64,000 nucleotides of DNA from Gnetum montanum (GCA_015680685.1 MNCI01002704.1:149565-213564), one strand, 5' to 3'; counted from the stretch's first letter, positions 39,012-51,556 are shown. The notes: a model not told the origin generated them from the sequence alone. Program-made: numbers and translations.

Positions 39012-39742
39012 CTATAATCACACAAAGATCAATTGTTAGTAAGGTTATTGAAAAATTTCAATGATTTCATACCTTACTCATTACCTTTAATAAATACTGA
39101 ATTCTTTACTTAGTGTGATTTTAAAGTTAGAAATTTTTCAAGGAAGTTGCCCTAAAAGTTTAATGTCGAACCTGGTTTTGAGGAATGTTTGATAAAATAA
39201 TGACAAAGGAAATAATATATTTGGAAATGAAATACTTGGAGGGTATAAGATGATGTGGTGGCATGCAACAAGTACAAATTACAAAAGTCACACAAGTGGA
39301 TCCTCCCCAAAGTAGGTTCCAACTTATATGCCCTTGCGTAACCACACCTTAAGATGTCCATAAGCACTAGAAGGGTTAAATGTAATCTATACAGATGCAA
39401 CAAAACACACATATGTTGATACCACCGTGATGAGGTATGAATTCAATGCTATACAAGACATGAGTCACAAATACATAAACAGCGAGATGGAATGAATCAG
39501 AGAAGGGATTGTAGAGATTGGGACGTGAGGTAACTGACCCAGGGTACAATGAATCCTGTGTGTAAAGCATGATCAATGTGTCATTAACCCATCATTGCAA
39601 GATCAGGACCAATTCCATTCCTCTAATCAGTGACATCACATTGTTTCATCCCATGATGAACAACTATGAGAGTACCACAACAACAAGGTGTATGATCAGT
39701 TGGCGTTTTGTTCAAGGTAGGAGTGACTTTTGTTTTGTGGCA

Positions 39743-39841
39743 CTTTTTTTTCTTCTTCTCTATTTTTTTTCTTTTTCTCTTTTTTTTTCTCTCTTTTTTT
39801 TTATTAGGTACCTTTAATACTCTTACCCCCCCCTTTTTTTT
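39743..39841 (-). repeat. Long purine tract on the element's sense strand
   Basis: The plus strand is almost pure T/C over 39,743-39,803, with a second run (CCCCCCC then T8) at 39,826-39,841. On the sense (minus) strand this is an A/G tract upstream of the third-ORF relic. A shorter version sits in the same place in element A (3,722-3,757). Confidence 0.7.
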
Positions 39842-40400
39842 AGATCTATAAGGATCTTAGTACAACCAAGCTGCATGATAACTCCCATGGATGTCACCAT
39901 AAATAATCCACAAGTTCCCTTGATGTCACACCCTGGCCATTCCCTCTTGGTCCATAATTTTTCACTCTAGGCACAATGAACACCAAATTATTTTTAAGTT
40001 TTAACAATGCCAAGAATATCATTGTACCCTCGAATAGAACCTCTTATTTGTAGAATGGATGAGTGGGTGTAATGGGCTCACTGTCCAAATAATTGATCGC
40101 ACGAAACTTGATAACATAGAACACACCTCAACCACTGAGTCACATGAGTGTTTTATTCGTAGATGAGATTACTCATAAAAAGATAAAAATACAAAAAGAC
40201 AAAACAATAAATTAAATGGTGAAAAACTAGAAAACAAAAAGTTGAAAAATTAAAGAAACAGAAAAACATTTATTAATTTTGTGATGTTAGAATGGAGGAT
40301 AGCCCCCATAACTAAATGATTGAGCATGGCTAGAATTAATAAATGGAAGGTGGGGATCCTTGCATGTTGGAAATATTGGGACCTCGTCATACTTACCCCA

Positions 40401-42284
40401 TTAGGGTTCACACACTTGATTAGAGTTGACATAGTGGGGCAAGTTATAAGATGTGCTTAATTTATAAGGAGTTGACCCACTATGGTACTTGTGACCGTAA
40501 GATGGTATGAAAGGGTCAACATGTCTCCCCATGCAGCAATATTCATTTGGACCCATGGTGGTTGAAGTGTTGATTGGTGGCCTAGATAGACTAACATGAG
40601 GCGTTGGGTCCAAAGAGGAAGATGCACCACAACGTTGGATTTGTGCTGAGTTGGCAGATGCAGTGGTTTTTGAATTGTGGTGTTCCTTTCGATGGTCATG
40701 TCTAAAGAAGGGACACCTTCGACATTGTGAAGGACCTCTACTACTATTGATAGTAGCAGCGCAAGTAATGCTTGTAGGTTGGTGCTGTGATGCAAAATCT
40801 TCTAGCAGAGCTGGCAGTGATGTAGAATGGGATGAAGCATGAGAATATTAAGGTTGAGGAGAACTGTAAGGCAAATGAGGTGGTGATATTGTTGGAGGGG
40901 ACATGGGTGGATAGTACTTGGGAGAATGATAGTGATGAGGTGAGGTAGAGGATGCTGATCCCGTTGGAGAAACAAGGTGTTGAATAGAATAAGCATTTGG
41001 CATTGGGACATATGAAGCGTATCGTCCAGTTGGCGGTGGCCTCCCCAACAACTGAGGTTTTTGCCACTATGGTTGGACACAATATTTTTGTATGAACTCT
41101 CGATGTAACATTCCTCCCCAACACTCATGTAAATGTGACAAGATTGGACATTGACCTTTGGGGTGATCGTACAAGAAAATATTACATTGATATGTATGAT
41201 TGGCAGTTGAGTTCTTATCCTTATTCTCTTCTACCCTTTGTTTTTATTGTCATGTGGTGTCCTGTCCTGTTTCTCAATTTCGCATAGTTTTTCCTGAAAT
41301 AATGTTGGCATATTCTCCACATATTTCATGTACCCAGTTTGTCATCTTATTGATCTTTGCCTCCATTTCATCTAGTGATTGTAGGATTGGCAAATATAAT
41401 TCCACCTCCTCGAAGTGAGTTGATTTCTCCTCTTCATGATCGTGGACCCTTGTTGAGTTAAGATTTTGGTCCTGTTGAGAACTTTCAACATTCTCCCATT
41501 TGGCTATTTCTCCTTCTTCTTTTGCTATCCACTTAATAAGCTCTTGGAGTTGATAGGTTCATAGCTCATATAGTTGACCTTGGTTGTACATCCCTAGGGT
41601 CTCCCTCATTTCATTACAGAGCCCATCAATGATATGGTACATTAGCCTTTCCTCGAAGAACCCATGGCCTGGGCAGTTGTTTGACAATGCATAATATCTT
41701 TCTAAGGCCATGCCCAAGGGTTCATGTTGCGCTTGTTTCCATTCTTGGATTTGTCTCCTCAAGGTTGACACTCTCGCATAAGTTTGATATTTTTCATTGA
41801 AGACTTCTACCATTATTGATGAACGTCATATTGAATTTGGTTTTAATGATCTATACCATACTTTTGCTTGGTCAATGAGTGTCAAAGGAAAGAGCTTAAG
41901 CCTTTTCCACCCATTATCAATATTGTTCCATGTACAGGCATCGTAGAAGGCTTGTAAATTTTGTTGCTGATCTGAATCATAGCCTCCTGAAAACTTGGGA
42001 AAGTTATTTAAATCAAGCATGGGTAGACAACTTTTCTTATGATGCCTACAGGCTATTTGAACAGCCTCCTATATTTCCGTTAAGCTTGTAGTGGCCAGTA
42101 GGGGTTCATCATCATCGAGTAAGTTATGCTCTCGTGCATTGGGATGATGTTGTCTTTGTTTACATTTATAAGAAACCTCCACCTTGGGTTGCGTACTCCA
42201 ATCTTCATTGTCATAATATTCGTTGGTTCTCCAATGAATTACTCTACTAGTTGTTGCATTGTCATAGTCTTGTGAGAGAGACAT
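40401..42284 (-). pseudogene. Element B gag, near-intact reading frame with about eight stops
   Basis: One frame runs from ATG 42,284 (MSLSQDYDNATTSRVIHW) to 40,401, about 628 codons. The capsid core at about 42,020-41,560 contains LKLFPLTLIDQAKVWYRSL, EVFNEKYQTYARVSTLRRQI and NNCPGHGFFEERLMYHIIDG, an Athila-type gag pattern homologous to element A's gag. The nucleocapsid motif near 41,170-41,130 reads CNIFLYDHPKGQC, the CX2CX3HX4C spacing with its second Cys replaced by Phe. The C-terminal third is Pro/Ser/His-rich (SPPTISPPHLPYSSPQP). In-frame stops (TAG at 42,066, TGA near 41,823 and 41,556, and others) each need one C-to-T or G-to-A change from Gln, Trp or Arg. It lies 143 bp downstream of the 5' LTR. 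Confidence 0.88.
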
Positions 42285-42409
42285 GGTTGTAAGGTTGTGT
42301 GTGAATTTATATGTGACTTTTATAATTACTTTTTCTTCCTAAGAGATATATCGTTAAGTCCTATACAATGACCTTGTATGATATAACTAATCTAGATAAC
42401 TAGCACCAT

Positions 42410-42426
42410 CCCCGGCAACAGCGCCA
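42410..42426 (-). promoter_or_regulatory. Element B primer binding site, tRNA-Asp
   Basis: The plus strand reads CCCCGGCAACAGCGCCA. It matches 16 of 17 bases of the plant tRNA-Asp(GTC) 3' end (CCCCGGCAACGGCGCCA), and the one mismatch is a G-to-A transition. It is one base from the LTR. Confidence 0.92.
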
Positions 42427-42427
42427 A

Positions 42428-43338
42428 TGATGAGCGGCTAGGTATCCCTACACTCAACCATACGAATCCAGTAGAACTCCGCGGACAGGCTAGTTGTGGT
42501 ATCTAGATAGTTACACATTGATCACAGTTCACTATCTTTACCCCTGGACTAGTATTTTCTTTGTCATGTATGGTTTAGTCCAGAGTGAGGCGTATGATGT
42601 GATCCTACACTACTACTACTCCTAGAGACAATGGAGAATAATCTTGATTAAACTAATGAGTAATAGGAAATGAGTCTAAGCTAACCTAAGTGCCATGAGC
42701 ATCCACTCCTTAATCATCCATACACATCTTGGACCTTGTGCATGACTACTACTGGGATTACCAAGTGTAGATCCTAGGTACGCTACTAGGTTACCAAGTG
42801 TAGATCCTAGGTACGCTACTAGGTTACTAAGTAGTCACACTTAAATGCTCGTGATTAAGTCATACTCATTCCGCATTTAACAATAGGAATAGTAAATGAC
42901 GATAAAGAAATATTAACTAAGAAAGCAATAAATATTAACTAAGAAACAAATAAATAACAAAAAAATTAATAATAATAATTAAATAATTAAAAATAAGTGA
43001 ATGCTGCAATGATGAAGTAATCTCGATCTTTATTTCTAGTCATGTGCACGTCCAAGTACATCACAAACGAATAAAGGTTCTGTACAATTACAAGCATCAC
43101 ACTGCAGGCATGCACTGGGAAAATATTCTAACTCCTATGGAAACAAACTAAAAGAGTCTAGCTACAAATGATAAAAGGATGCCTAAATGAGGTAGAGGGC
43201 CCTCTTATTTATAGGCCAGGATAGGTGGCTGTGTAAATGGGGCCTCGTCAATATAGCAAGGCTGCGTCGACGGGGCCACGTCGACGCGGCCACGTATACG
43301 TGGCCGCGTCAATGCATCGACTTAATGACACTTCATCA
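42428..43338 (-). repeat. Element B 5' LTR
   Basis: 911 bp, TGATGAGCGGC to CACTTCATCA. Drives minus-strand transcription: TATAAATA at 43,213-43,206. Contains a 33-bp tandem duplication (about 42,756-42,821; ACCAAGTGTAGATCCTAGG) absent from the 3' LTR. A CG-rich upstream block (43,262-43,320) includes a 28-bp perfect palindrome. Confidence 0.95.
43283..43310. promoter_or_regulatory. 28-bp perfect palindrome in element B 5' LTR U3
   Basis: GACGCGGCCACGTA followed by its exact reverse complement TACGTGGCCGCGTC. It lies about 70 bp upstream of the TATA box in transcription direction and contains CACGT cores. In the 3' LTR the same site has decayed to GTGGCTGTGTATATGCAACC, so the palindrome is broken there. 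A protein-binding dyad is an inference. Confidence 0.75.
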
Positions 43339-43343
43339 CCTAC

Positions 43344-46300
43344 ATTAGCATACCACCTACATTAATGTAGGGGTGCTATCACATCCTCTACCTAGTCCTA
43401 ACTAATGCTTCATACATGAATTATTACTCTGGATGTCTAGTATGGCATCAATAAGCCTCCATTTACATCTAGTTGCTAACGAACACTCTTCATTTCAATG
43501 AAAAAACTATAAATATTAAAGGAGAGTTCTTATATAATAAAAAATTTTATTCAATAATTTTCTTAGACTTTTAGTATTCAATTTGTGTGAAGAGCTTTTC
43601 CTCCATTGGTTTAGTTAATTTCCTTCACTAATTATATGTATTTTAAGTCATCTCTTTTACAAGTATGGCTAGACTATGTTAGAGTGCTACCTTTCTTACA
43701 TACCCTAGGATCTATTGGTTAATGTGGAGTCCAATGTTTGTAGAATTAGTAAAGCTTATGAATTTTTCTCAGTCTTAATGATGATACCTTAAACCTTTAA
43801 AATATTAAAAATATTATAAATGCTTAAAATACTAAAAATATTTATTTAAATCTTGTTTTCATAAGCTACTAAAACTTAACCTTACCCAAGGAGGTTACAA
43901 CTATATGAAAGAGTGTTGGGCCATAGAGGTTATGAATTAGAGATATTTTATGCATTTTGTATGCTGAACTAATTTGTAATTATCTTTCTGAACTAATTTT
44001 CTCTAGAATGTTATCTGCAATGGGCTTTCTCTACACATGGTGATCTTTGTTGGGGGGGCGGTTGGGGGTGTGGGTGTGGTGGTGGGGTTGGGGTGTGTGT
44101 GTGTAGGAGGAGGTAGGAGGGAAGGCTATGAACTCTTAGATTTTACACTGATCTAAAAGTTTGATGTTTGGCCAAATGAAAAATGATCAAAAAGTCCTTA
44201 AAATGATGAATATTTTTATTAAATAGGCCAATAATTTGCTAATTCTTTGCTAACTTGATTTTGGCTAATTTTTGACATTCCATTTAACATTTTTAATGCT
44301 TTTAGTGGCCAAAATCTAGAACATGTGGCATACCAACGTTTTTGACTTTTTGGGCCTAAAATACCAATGTATATGATACTTTACACTACTTATAAATGAA
44401 TGTATGGACCACAAATGTGTGAAGATTTTCCTAAGAAATTTGGTGATGTATTTGAGCTACCTTCATGGCCCAAATTATAATGTGTGCCACCAACATTTTG
44501 TAATGTATTTAACATTTTTGCCTCCACATGTTAGCATAAATAAAATTCACAATTGTGGACTATAAATTTCATTTTACACATAAAAAATTGTTCAAAATGT
44601 TACTTGAACAAGAATAGAGGGTAGGGTTTTTTATGGGAAAATAAGACAATTATTTTTACCTTTAAATTTCCATCAAATCAAAATGTTAATTTTTCTTCAA
44701 GGATTTTTTTCTGTTACATGAATTTTCTTTGAGGTGTTTCATTGGTACTTTTTTGTTAATGTTTAGAGGATTGACCTAAGAGACATCAACAAAAAATGTG
44801 AAACACCACCACAAGTTCATCACCTATGTTCCACATGTGATTCCATAGCTATCAAATCATGCTAAGGAGTAGTCATGATGGTGAAATAAGGTCATGATGG
44901 GATGTTAATAGTTTGAGGTGAGATCATGACTATATTGGTTATGGAAGAATGGTCACATTTATTAACAAGTAATTCCAAATGTTGACATCATGGCTATGAC
45001 ATGATGGAAACATGTTTTACTTGGTAAGAAGGTGTTTATGCTTGAATTTCTAAAATTTTTGGTTGGTTATTCAATGATGTTCGTATAAACTAGAACTTTG
45101 TTCTTAAACATTTTTGGTCATTTGGCTCTTTCCTTTTGTTTTAGAGCCATTTGTTTCACCTTAGGCTACATTGGCCTTTTGGCTTTCTTGGTAATTTTCT
45201 TCCCTCCCTATTTTTGTAGGGGCGAAATCTTCATTGGGTTTTATTACCAAAGATGAATTTTTTTTCTTATTAAAGGAGATGTGTTACATTTAATAAACTT
45301 GATGGAAGAACATGTCGAAGAAGATGTCACATGGCCATGGTGCATGAATGTCAGAAATAGGTTTTCGTTGTTAGTAAGGTAAGGAGGGTTACAAATTGGC
45401 CATGGGATTATGGCTTAAGAAGGGTAAGAAAGATGATGTAAGGTAATCACTATTGATAATATTGAACAAGCTAACCAAATCTTATGCATCAAGGTCTTGT
45501 GGTAACTCACTGCTATAATGAGTCATATCTTTACAATGACTTTATGGTCATCCTACAAATACAACTCCAATATGATAAGAAAAGAAGTTAAAGAATATAT
45601 ATGATTACAAAATATTGCATAAGGCCACATGGGATAATAGGCAAATATAGGTCACCATTGGTTAAAAGTAGTTGAACATGAAATATTTCTATCTTGTTTA
45701 ATAGATAGAAATTTTGAGATGCCAGAAGAGATAAGAGGTCATGTATGCTTGCTTGTTATAGGCTATGAGGTACATCAATGCTAAGCAGTTATTTAATTTT
45801 ACAAACAAAAACTAGCCACATTAAAAGTAATCATGTTAACATTAGATGTAATTAAGACCATGTGATGGTTTTCATGTTTCCATGCAAGGTTTTGATGATG
45901 TCTTGAGAAAATCAAGGTTCAAGTGTGAAACTTAGTTGTTGGTGTTTTCTCCTCAATATTATGGTTTGAAATGGGGAATTTGACTAATGAATCCTTTGTG
46001 ATGTTTCTGGCTTCAAGATCAACAACAATCAGGCTACTTTAGTGTATTAAGGGTACATGGTTTAAAGGCTTCCAAGCTCTAAGTTTAGGCATTCAAGATC
46101 AACTTGGTTGAATCATATCACCTAAAGGATCTACTAATGTTCAAAAGCTAATTTGAATTTCTTCCTCATCTTCCTAGCTCAATCCTACATGCCAATCCTA
46201 TATTTTTGTTAATCGATGTTAAAGTAATGCAAAAACACTATAATAACAAAGCAAAATAAGAAAAGGCTAAAACATAGTAAATCAAGATTAAACAAGGTAA

Positions 46301-47302
46301 AATAAGCTCACTAAAACTTAAAATGATGTTAAAACAAAGTAAAATGTAACAAACAGGGTTAAAAAAAGTTTAAAATAATATTAATTAATGATATTTATTT
46401 TTAAGGTTATTTTATGATTAAAATAAGATAAAACCTAGTGAAAAAGGATCATAGATTGCTAATGCAAGTAGAAATATGTTAAAAATAGATTATAAATTAT
46501 TAAAATAAGTAAAAATTTAGAAAAAAAATCATAAATTGCTAAAGTAAGCAAAAATCTAGTACAAAGGCCATACATTTTTTAAAAAACTAAAAATATATAA
46601 AAAAAATAGCAAAAATTTTCATGTAAAGTACTAGAATTGGTAAACATTTAGTAAAAATCATTAAAATAGTAAAAAATATTATGTAAATTGGTTATAAGCT
46701 AATAGAAAAAGTATTTTTTGTGATTAACAAATTTTAAAAAGCTAAAAATTGATTGATCTAGCATATGGAGCTAGAATTCCCAATGTGTCGGCACTTCATG
46801 GCATAATTCCAACATGTAGCATTTGCATCCTCAACTTGTGAGTGGTTTAGATAGGGTTTTAGGCTTGTGGAACCCAACAGGGTAGCTTGTGATCACTTTG
46901 GATCTAGCCTTTTGCATGTGGAACCCATCCTGGTAGCATTTGAGTAGTTTTGGACCTACAAATTAGTGATATAGATTCCAAACATTGGCCCATGTAATAC
47001 CATGATATATGAGGCATGGTACCCCAACATGTGAGAATTGTATGCAAGTTCATGAGAGGTTTCCAAGTTTTTTGGCTTTTCTAGGCTCTTATGATAGTTT
47101 CTAGGGTTTAGGAGTGAGATTTTGAGTTTTTGGTACTATTTGGACAAAGTATGAGTGGTATTAACCAGGAATAGGCTTATTTTTGTTCACATGTTAGCTT
47201 ACATGTTGGTACATGGTTTTTCAGTGTGTGAGATTTTAGATGCTATCTTGTAAGGGTTTTGACAAGGGTTCTTTGGATACTATAGTATTTTATGGTAATG
47301 TC
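43344..47302. other. Unassigned AT-rich intergenic sequence
   Basis: No supported gene. Contents seen: a G-rich tract (44,052-44,127), ordinary AT-rich sequence, an A/T-rich degenerate direct-repeat zone (46,220-46,760, AAAATAAG/TAAAAATTTAG motifs about 20 bp apart), and a duplicated segment of about 70 bp near 46,860-46,960 (GTGGAACCCA.C.GGTAGC). Confidence 0.5.
44052..44094 (+). other. G-rich tract, possible G-quadruplex
   Basis: Five runs of three to seven G separated by short loops (G7, G5, G3, G4, G4), followed by GT repeats and AGGAGG repeats to 44,127. It stands out sharply in an AT-rich region. Confidence 0.6.
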
Positions 47303-48470
47303 TGTTGACCTTTTTGTGTGTCAAAACATTAACAAAAATAGAATCAAAATTTTTTTGTATGGTTGTGTGGTTGTTTTATTTGTAGTACAAAGTACATGGG
47401 AAACCAAGATGAGAAGACAAGGACTGAATTGATGAGATCAAAGGAAAAGGTCATCCACAAGGTCTCAATTGAACATGTAATAATTCAAAGAATGTGGATA
47501 TTGAACAAATAAATTACAAGAAAAGTTAACATCCTTGGAGCATGTGGAAATGCAAGATAGTGGACAAGAAATGAAGAAATCAAACTGCAAAGGAAGCAAA
47601 GAAAGATATCTCCAAGAAATAGTAGACGTCTTGGTAGAATTAAAGGTAGAATAGGCAAAGATGTCTCTACAAAACATTAGATATCTTTTATCAGATAAAG
47701 ATGTATTTCACCAGACAAAGAGGTCTTCCCAGAATGAAGGCTAGTTACAAAAAGATGTCTTTTACCAAACTAAGATGTCTTCCTAGAATGGAGGCTAGAT
47801 GCAAAAAGACATCTTAGCCATGAAGAATATGTCTTCCATGATCGTTAACTACCCATTGCATGATTTTCAATATGAATTTTGAAACATAGTGGCTATAAGA
47901 AGACATCATTCTTATTGGGAAATGTATAAGATTTTGTATAATCATTGTGTAATCATTTGATAATCATTATAATCATTGTTGCTTCTCATTGTATTATCTT
48001 TTGTCTCTTGTAAAGTGGGCTATACCTCAAGTACAAGGATTAGAAAACTTAGTTACATTCATCCCTTGTAATTATTATTCTCATTTATTTACCTATAGGG
48101 TTGATGTGCTTCTTACAAGAAGGCATCTTGCTTGAGATTTTCGAGATCCTATGTAAGTGAGTGTTGGTATAGAGCCACAACACTTTGGAGTAGAGCTCAA
48201 GTTTGTAATGGTTGTGGGATCCTAGAAACCACATACTAAGCTTGCCAAGACCTTACTGGGTTAAGTGGATTCATAGTGTTAAATCACTTTGAAGAGGATT
48301 TTAGAGCTTGTACAGGGTGTGATACACTTCAAACCACATTTGAGAGCAACGAAGTATAAAGGTGTGCTTGCGAACTACCTTCTGAGTGTGGACTACTCAA
48401 GTTGGGGAACCACATTAAATTTTATGTTTTTTCTTTGTCCCAAATAAACTTATTCATTGCACCAGGCAAC
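47303..48470 (+). repeat. Element G 5' LTR
   Basis: Matches 51,571-51,793 over its first 220 bp. The right end is approximate because the N gap starts at 48,476. It contains a block with 54-bp spaced repeats (47,731 and 47,785: AGAATG.AGGCTAG..GCAAAAAGA), with extra GATGTCTT motifs from 47,660 to 47,850. Confidence 0.75.
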
Positions 48471-48475
48471 CCACC

Positions 48476-48656
48476 NNNNNNNNNNNNNNNNNNNNNNNNN
48501 NNNNNNNNNNNNNNNNNNNNNNNNNNNNNNNNNNNNNNNNNNNNNNNNNNNNNNNNNNNNNNNNNNNNNNNNNNNNNNNNNNNNNNNNNNNNNNNNNNNN
48601 NNNNNNNNNNNNNNNNNNNNNNNNNNNNNNNNNNNNNNNNNNNNNNNNNNNNNNNN
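48476..48656. other. Assembly gap (181 N)
   Basis: A run of N in the sequence. By position it covers the element G primer binding site and the first codons of gag. Confidence 1.
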
Positions 48657-48724
48657 ATCTATTGTCAAACAATCTAAATTGTTAGTTTTTCAAAGGTAAT
48701 ATGATAAATACAAAATGAGAGAAT

Positions 48725-49827
48725 GTGAAAAAAAAAATAAAAGATTACTTCTTTAGAGTAAATAATATTGTTATAACTATTAGAGGTACAAGTAAAGGTT
48801 TGTCCAAGAGTGATGTCATCATCAAAATGATCAAACCTCTTCAATTAGAGTTGAGACCAAAGGTCATAGCTATGGAAGAGATCAGAGATTTCTCCACTCT
48901 AAAATTTGAGGAACTTCAAAGTGCTCTCATCACCTATAAAATGAATCTCATAAGTGAATAAGCCATCCAAGAAAGACCAATTACTCTAAAGACTATCTCC
49001 AAGGGAGAAGGAGATCAATAAGCATGAAGAAGGTAGTGAAGATGAGATTGCCTTTCTCTTAAGAAAGCTACAATGTTTGTTAACAAGAAGACATAACGAA
49101 GCATTTTAGCAAAGACCCAATATATTTAAAGGTAGAGAAAGAGGTAAAATATTTTTGAATTCTAACTTAGATTTATATTCTATAGAATGTTGGATTTGTG
49201 GAGGAAGAGGCCATATGGCCTCCAAATGTCTTGGTGATAGTAGGGTTTAGCCAAAGAATAGATCCAATGATGAAGAATCAAAAAAGACCAACTTTTATAC
49301 AAGTTGAGATGATGGTGAGTAGAGTGAAGAAGAAGCATGAAATTCTTCCAAAGATTGATACTTCAAATTCATGGTGCTTACAAATGAAAACTCCTTACCT
49401 ATGGCTAAACAAGGTGGTACATGTGACAAAAGGTATAGTGAACTTAAAGAAGAAAATTTTCTTTTACATTATTTGATTAAGAAGGCAAATAAATTTGTAA
49501 TTTATAAGCTAGATGCTATCCACTCTAAAGTGAAAGAAGAGATCTCAAATATAAAATCCAAGATTCAACAACTAACCTTTTTAAATAAGGATTGTAGAAA
49601 GGTTCATTAAGAAGAGACTCCTAAAAAAAACCAAGAATTTGAAGAAAGTCACACATAAAAATTCAAGCTCAAGCATAGTCAAGTTTGATAATATAGCTCA
49701 TGAGGAGAATACTTTATTTGTGTGTAAAAATTATAATGGTAATAAAAACCTTAAACATTCTCATGATGATCAAAACAAGATTGATGCATGGTCTTGTCAA
49801 AAGAACTTTAGTAAGAAAATTGTTTAG
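48725..49827 (+). pseudogene. Element G copia gag, pseudogene
   Basis: The first open stretch (48,725-48,961) reads DYFFRVNNIVITIRG...ELRPKVIAMEEIRDFSTLKFEELQSALITYKM, the UBN2-type gag core of copia elements. After a frame change, a canonical CX2CX4HX4C zinc knuckle, CWICGGRGHMASKC, is at 49,188-49,229. A Lys/Glu-rich coiled-coil-like tail follows to about 49,610, with remnants to 49,827. The N-terminus is lost in the gap. Stops occur between the pieces. Confidence 0.85.
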
Positions 49828-49829
49828 GT

Positions 49830-51556
49830 GTTAGTAGTTGAAAATAAAGAAAAGTGGAGTATTGAAAATAATGCAATAAGTGATCAAGGTTTCTAGTATA
49901 AAGAACATGAACAAATAGAGACATCACATACATGATCTAATGAAAGATAACTCAAGGATGGGGAGGTACTTCATGATAGGGGACCTCATCTCAAACTCCA
50001 TTAATCTTCACTTCTCATCTGTAAGCAAGATAAGTCAAGGTAAGTTTCCATCTCTTTGCTTGCTAGTTAATTTATAAGTATATAATTTGAAAAGTTAAAA
50101 TTTTTTGTGTATTGTTAGAATAATTTTTTAGAGCACCTAATATATTTATTCTGATTTTTATGCAATTGATTCTATAAAAATATATAGTGTAGCACTTGTA
50201 TTGAGTTCTTTAGGACTCTATGTTCTAATAAATTTAGTTAGTTTTGTCTTGCTTTCTATCTTGCATGATCTGCTTCTAAGCTCATGTCCTTTAGAGTATT
50301 TTTGCTATTTATCAGATAAAACAAGCCTCTGAAAATTCCATCAATATTACTAATTAGATACCTCATTCTTCACATTTGATCTTAATGTTGATCTATAGTT
50401 GTAGTGCTTTGATTATTTACAATGTTTATGAGTTGATCATAAAAGAATAAGTAGAGCTACACATGTGTAGGGAGAGCCTATTCCTTGTTATCCATCATCA
50501 TCTTGTAGGTCACAAATGTAGGAAAAGTATTTGAATAATTTAGTGAAGAAACACTCAAATAGAAAAATATTACAAAATGAGTAAGAATTAATGTCATGGA
50601 AGGGTATGGTAGAGTATCCTCAGTAAAAGTAGATTAACTCTTGGTTAAGATGTCATAGAAACATATTACTAGTATGATATCTTTTGGTTACTATTTAAAT
50701 ATCTTGCTAAAATATTCTTGGCTATTTTTGGAAATTCACTTATCTTTATTTAGTATTTGTCCTTCTTCATGAAAATTTATTTTTAGAAAATGGATCTTTT
50801 CTTCCTTGCCATATAATTTCCTTCATGATGTTTTCATAAGAGTTGAGTTCTAATGGAATCATAACATCATGGTTTACCATAAGAGTTTGTTGGTTCAAAA
50901 AAATAGGTTATTTGATCCACAAGTATTGAGCCCTTGAAAATTATGCTAAGAAATGTGTTTACAATCTTGAAGATATAAATGAGAGTTGATTCTATATGCT
51001 CAATCTTTACCCCTTTCCATTCAAGTTTATTCTTTCTTAGACATTAATTGCAAGTTTTTCTATGTTTGGATTAGTTTTGTCTTATTCTTTCTAACCTTTT
51101 TTTCAACTAAAAAGGATAGGTCTTAATTGAAGATAGCATACAAATTTGATATTTAAGGTTATGTCTTTTCACCTAATGGTATTTTAGCATGCTATGAATT
51201 TATCTTCCCTTGAGTACTTAATAATCTCTTATTTATATGGACTTCACTGAAGCAAGAAGTACTTGTATATCTATTCTAAAGGGTTGCAAATGATTGATAA
51301 TATTCATTATAGTAATATCTTTGAAAATGATTTATGTCACATAGATATTTATTAAGAACGGTGCATATCTTTTGTGACTAATTCTTAGCAAAGGAAATAG
51401 TTGTTTTCTACTTTATATATTGGAATGTTGTTCTTTTACAATATCTCTTTATAGGCTTAATGTGCTTTATCCTTTTTGCTATTGTTCAAAAAGGAGGAAA
51501 GTATGAACTTTATTTGTATGATCACTAATCCATTTTCTTAAGTTTTGAACATCACC
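49830..51556 (+). other. Element G interior without recognisable pol
   Basis: About 1.7 kb, AT-rich, no domain recognised in any frame. Its last part (GTTTTGAACATCACC before the purine tract) looks like a copia 3' end, so the interior is either a non-autonomous spacer or remains of a deleted pol. Confidence 0.5.

Larger units (their letters stand above)
37514..43343 (-). mobile_element. Element B: complete non-autonomous LTR retrotransposon with gag only (TR-GAG type), with target duplications
   Basis: The element itself is 37,519-43,338. The 5-bp duplications CCTAC lie at 37,514-37,518 and 43,339-43,343. On the minus strand: 5' LTR (43,338-42,428), one spacer base, PBS (42,426-42,410), gag (42,284-40,401), a non-coding 3' region with a short third-ORF relic, PPT (38,414-38,406) and 3' LTR. 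No protease, RT or integrase sequence is present in the 4.0-kb interior. This matches terminal-repeat gag-only elements (TR-GAG). Gag, PBS, LTR ends and 3' spacer are related to element A, which would supply enzymes in trans. It is the least decayed element in the window. Confidence 0.9.

Noticed and set aside
40457-41128. Several overlapping minus-strand frames in other phases over gag of element B
   Set aside because: The single gag frame from 42,284 to 40,401 explains the region. The others are low-complexity Pro/Ser/His shadows.
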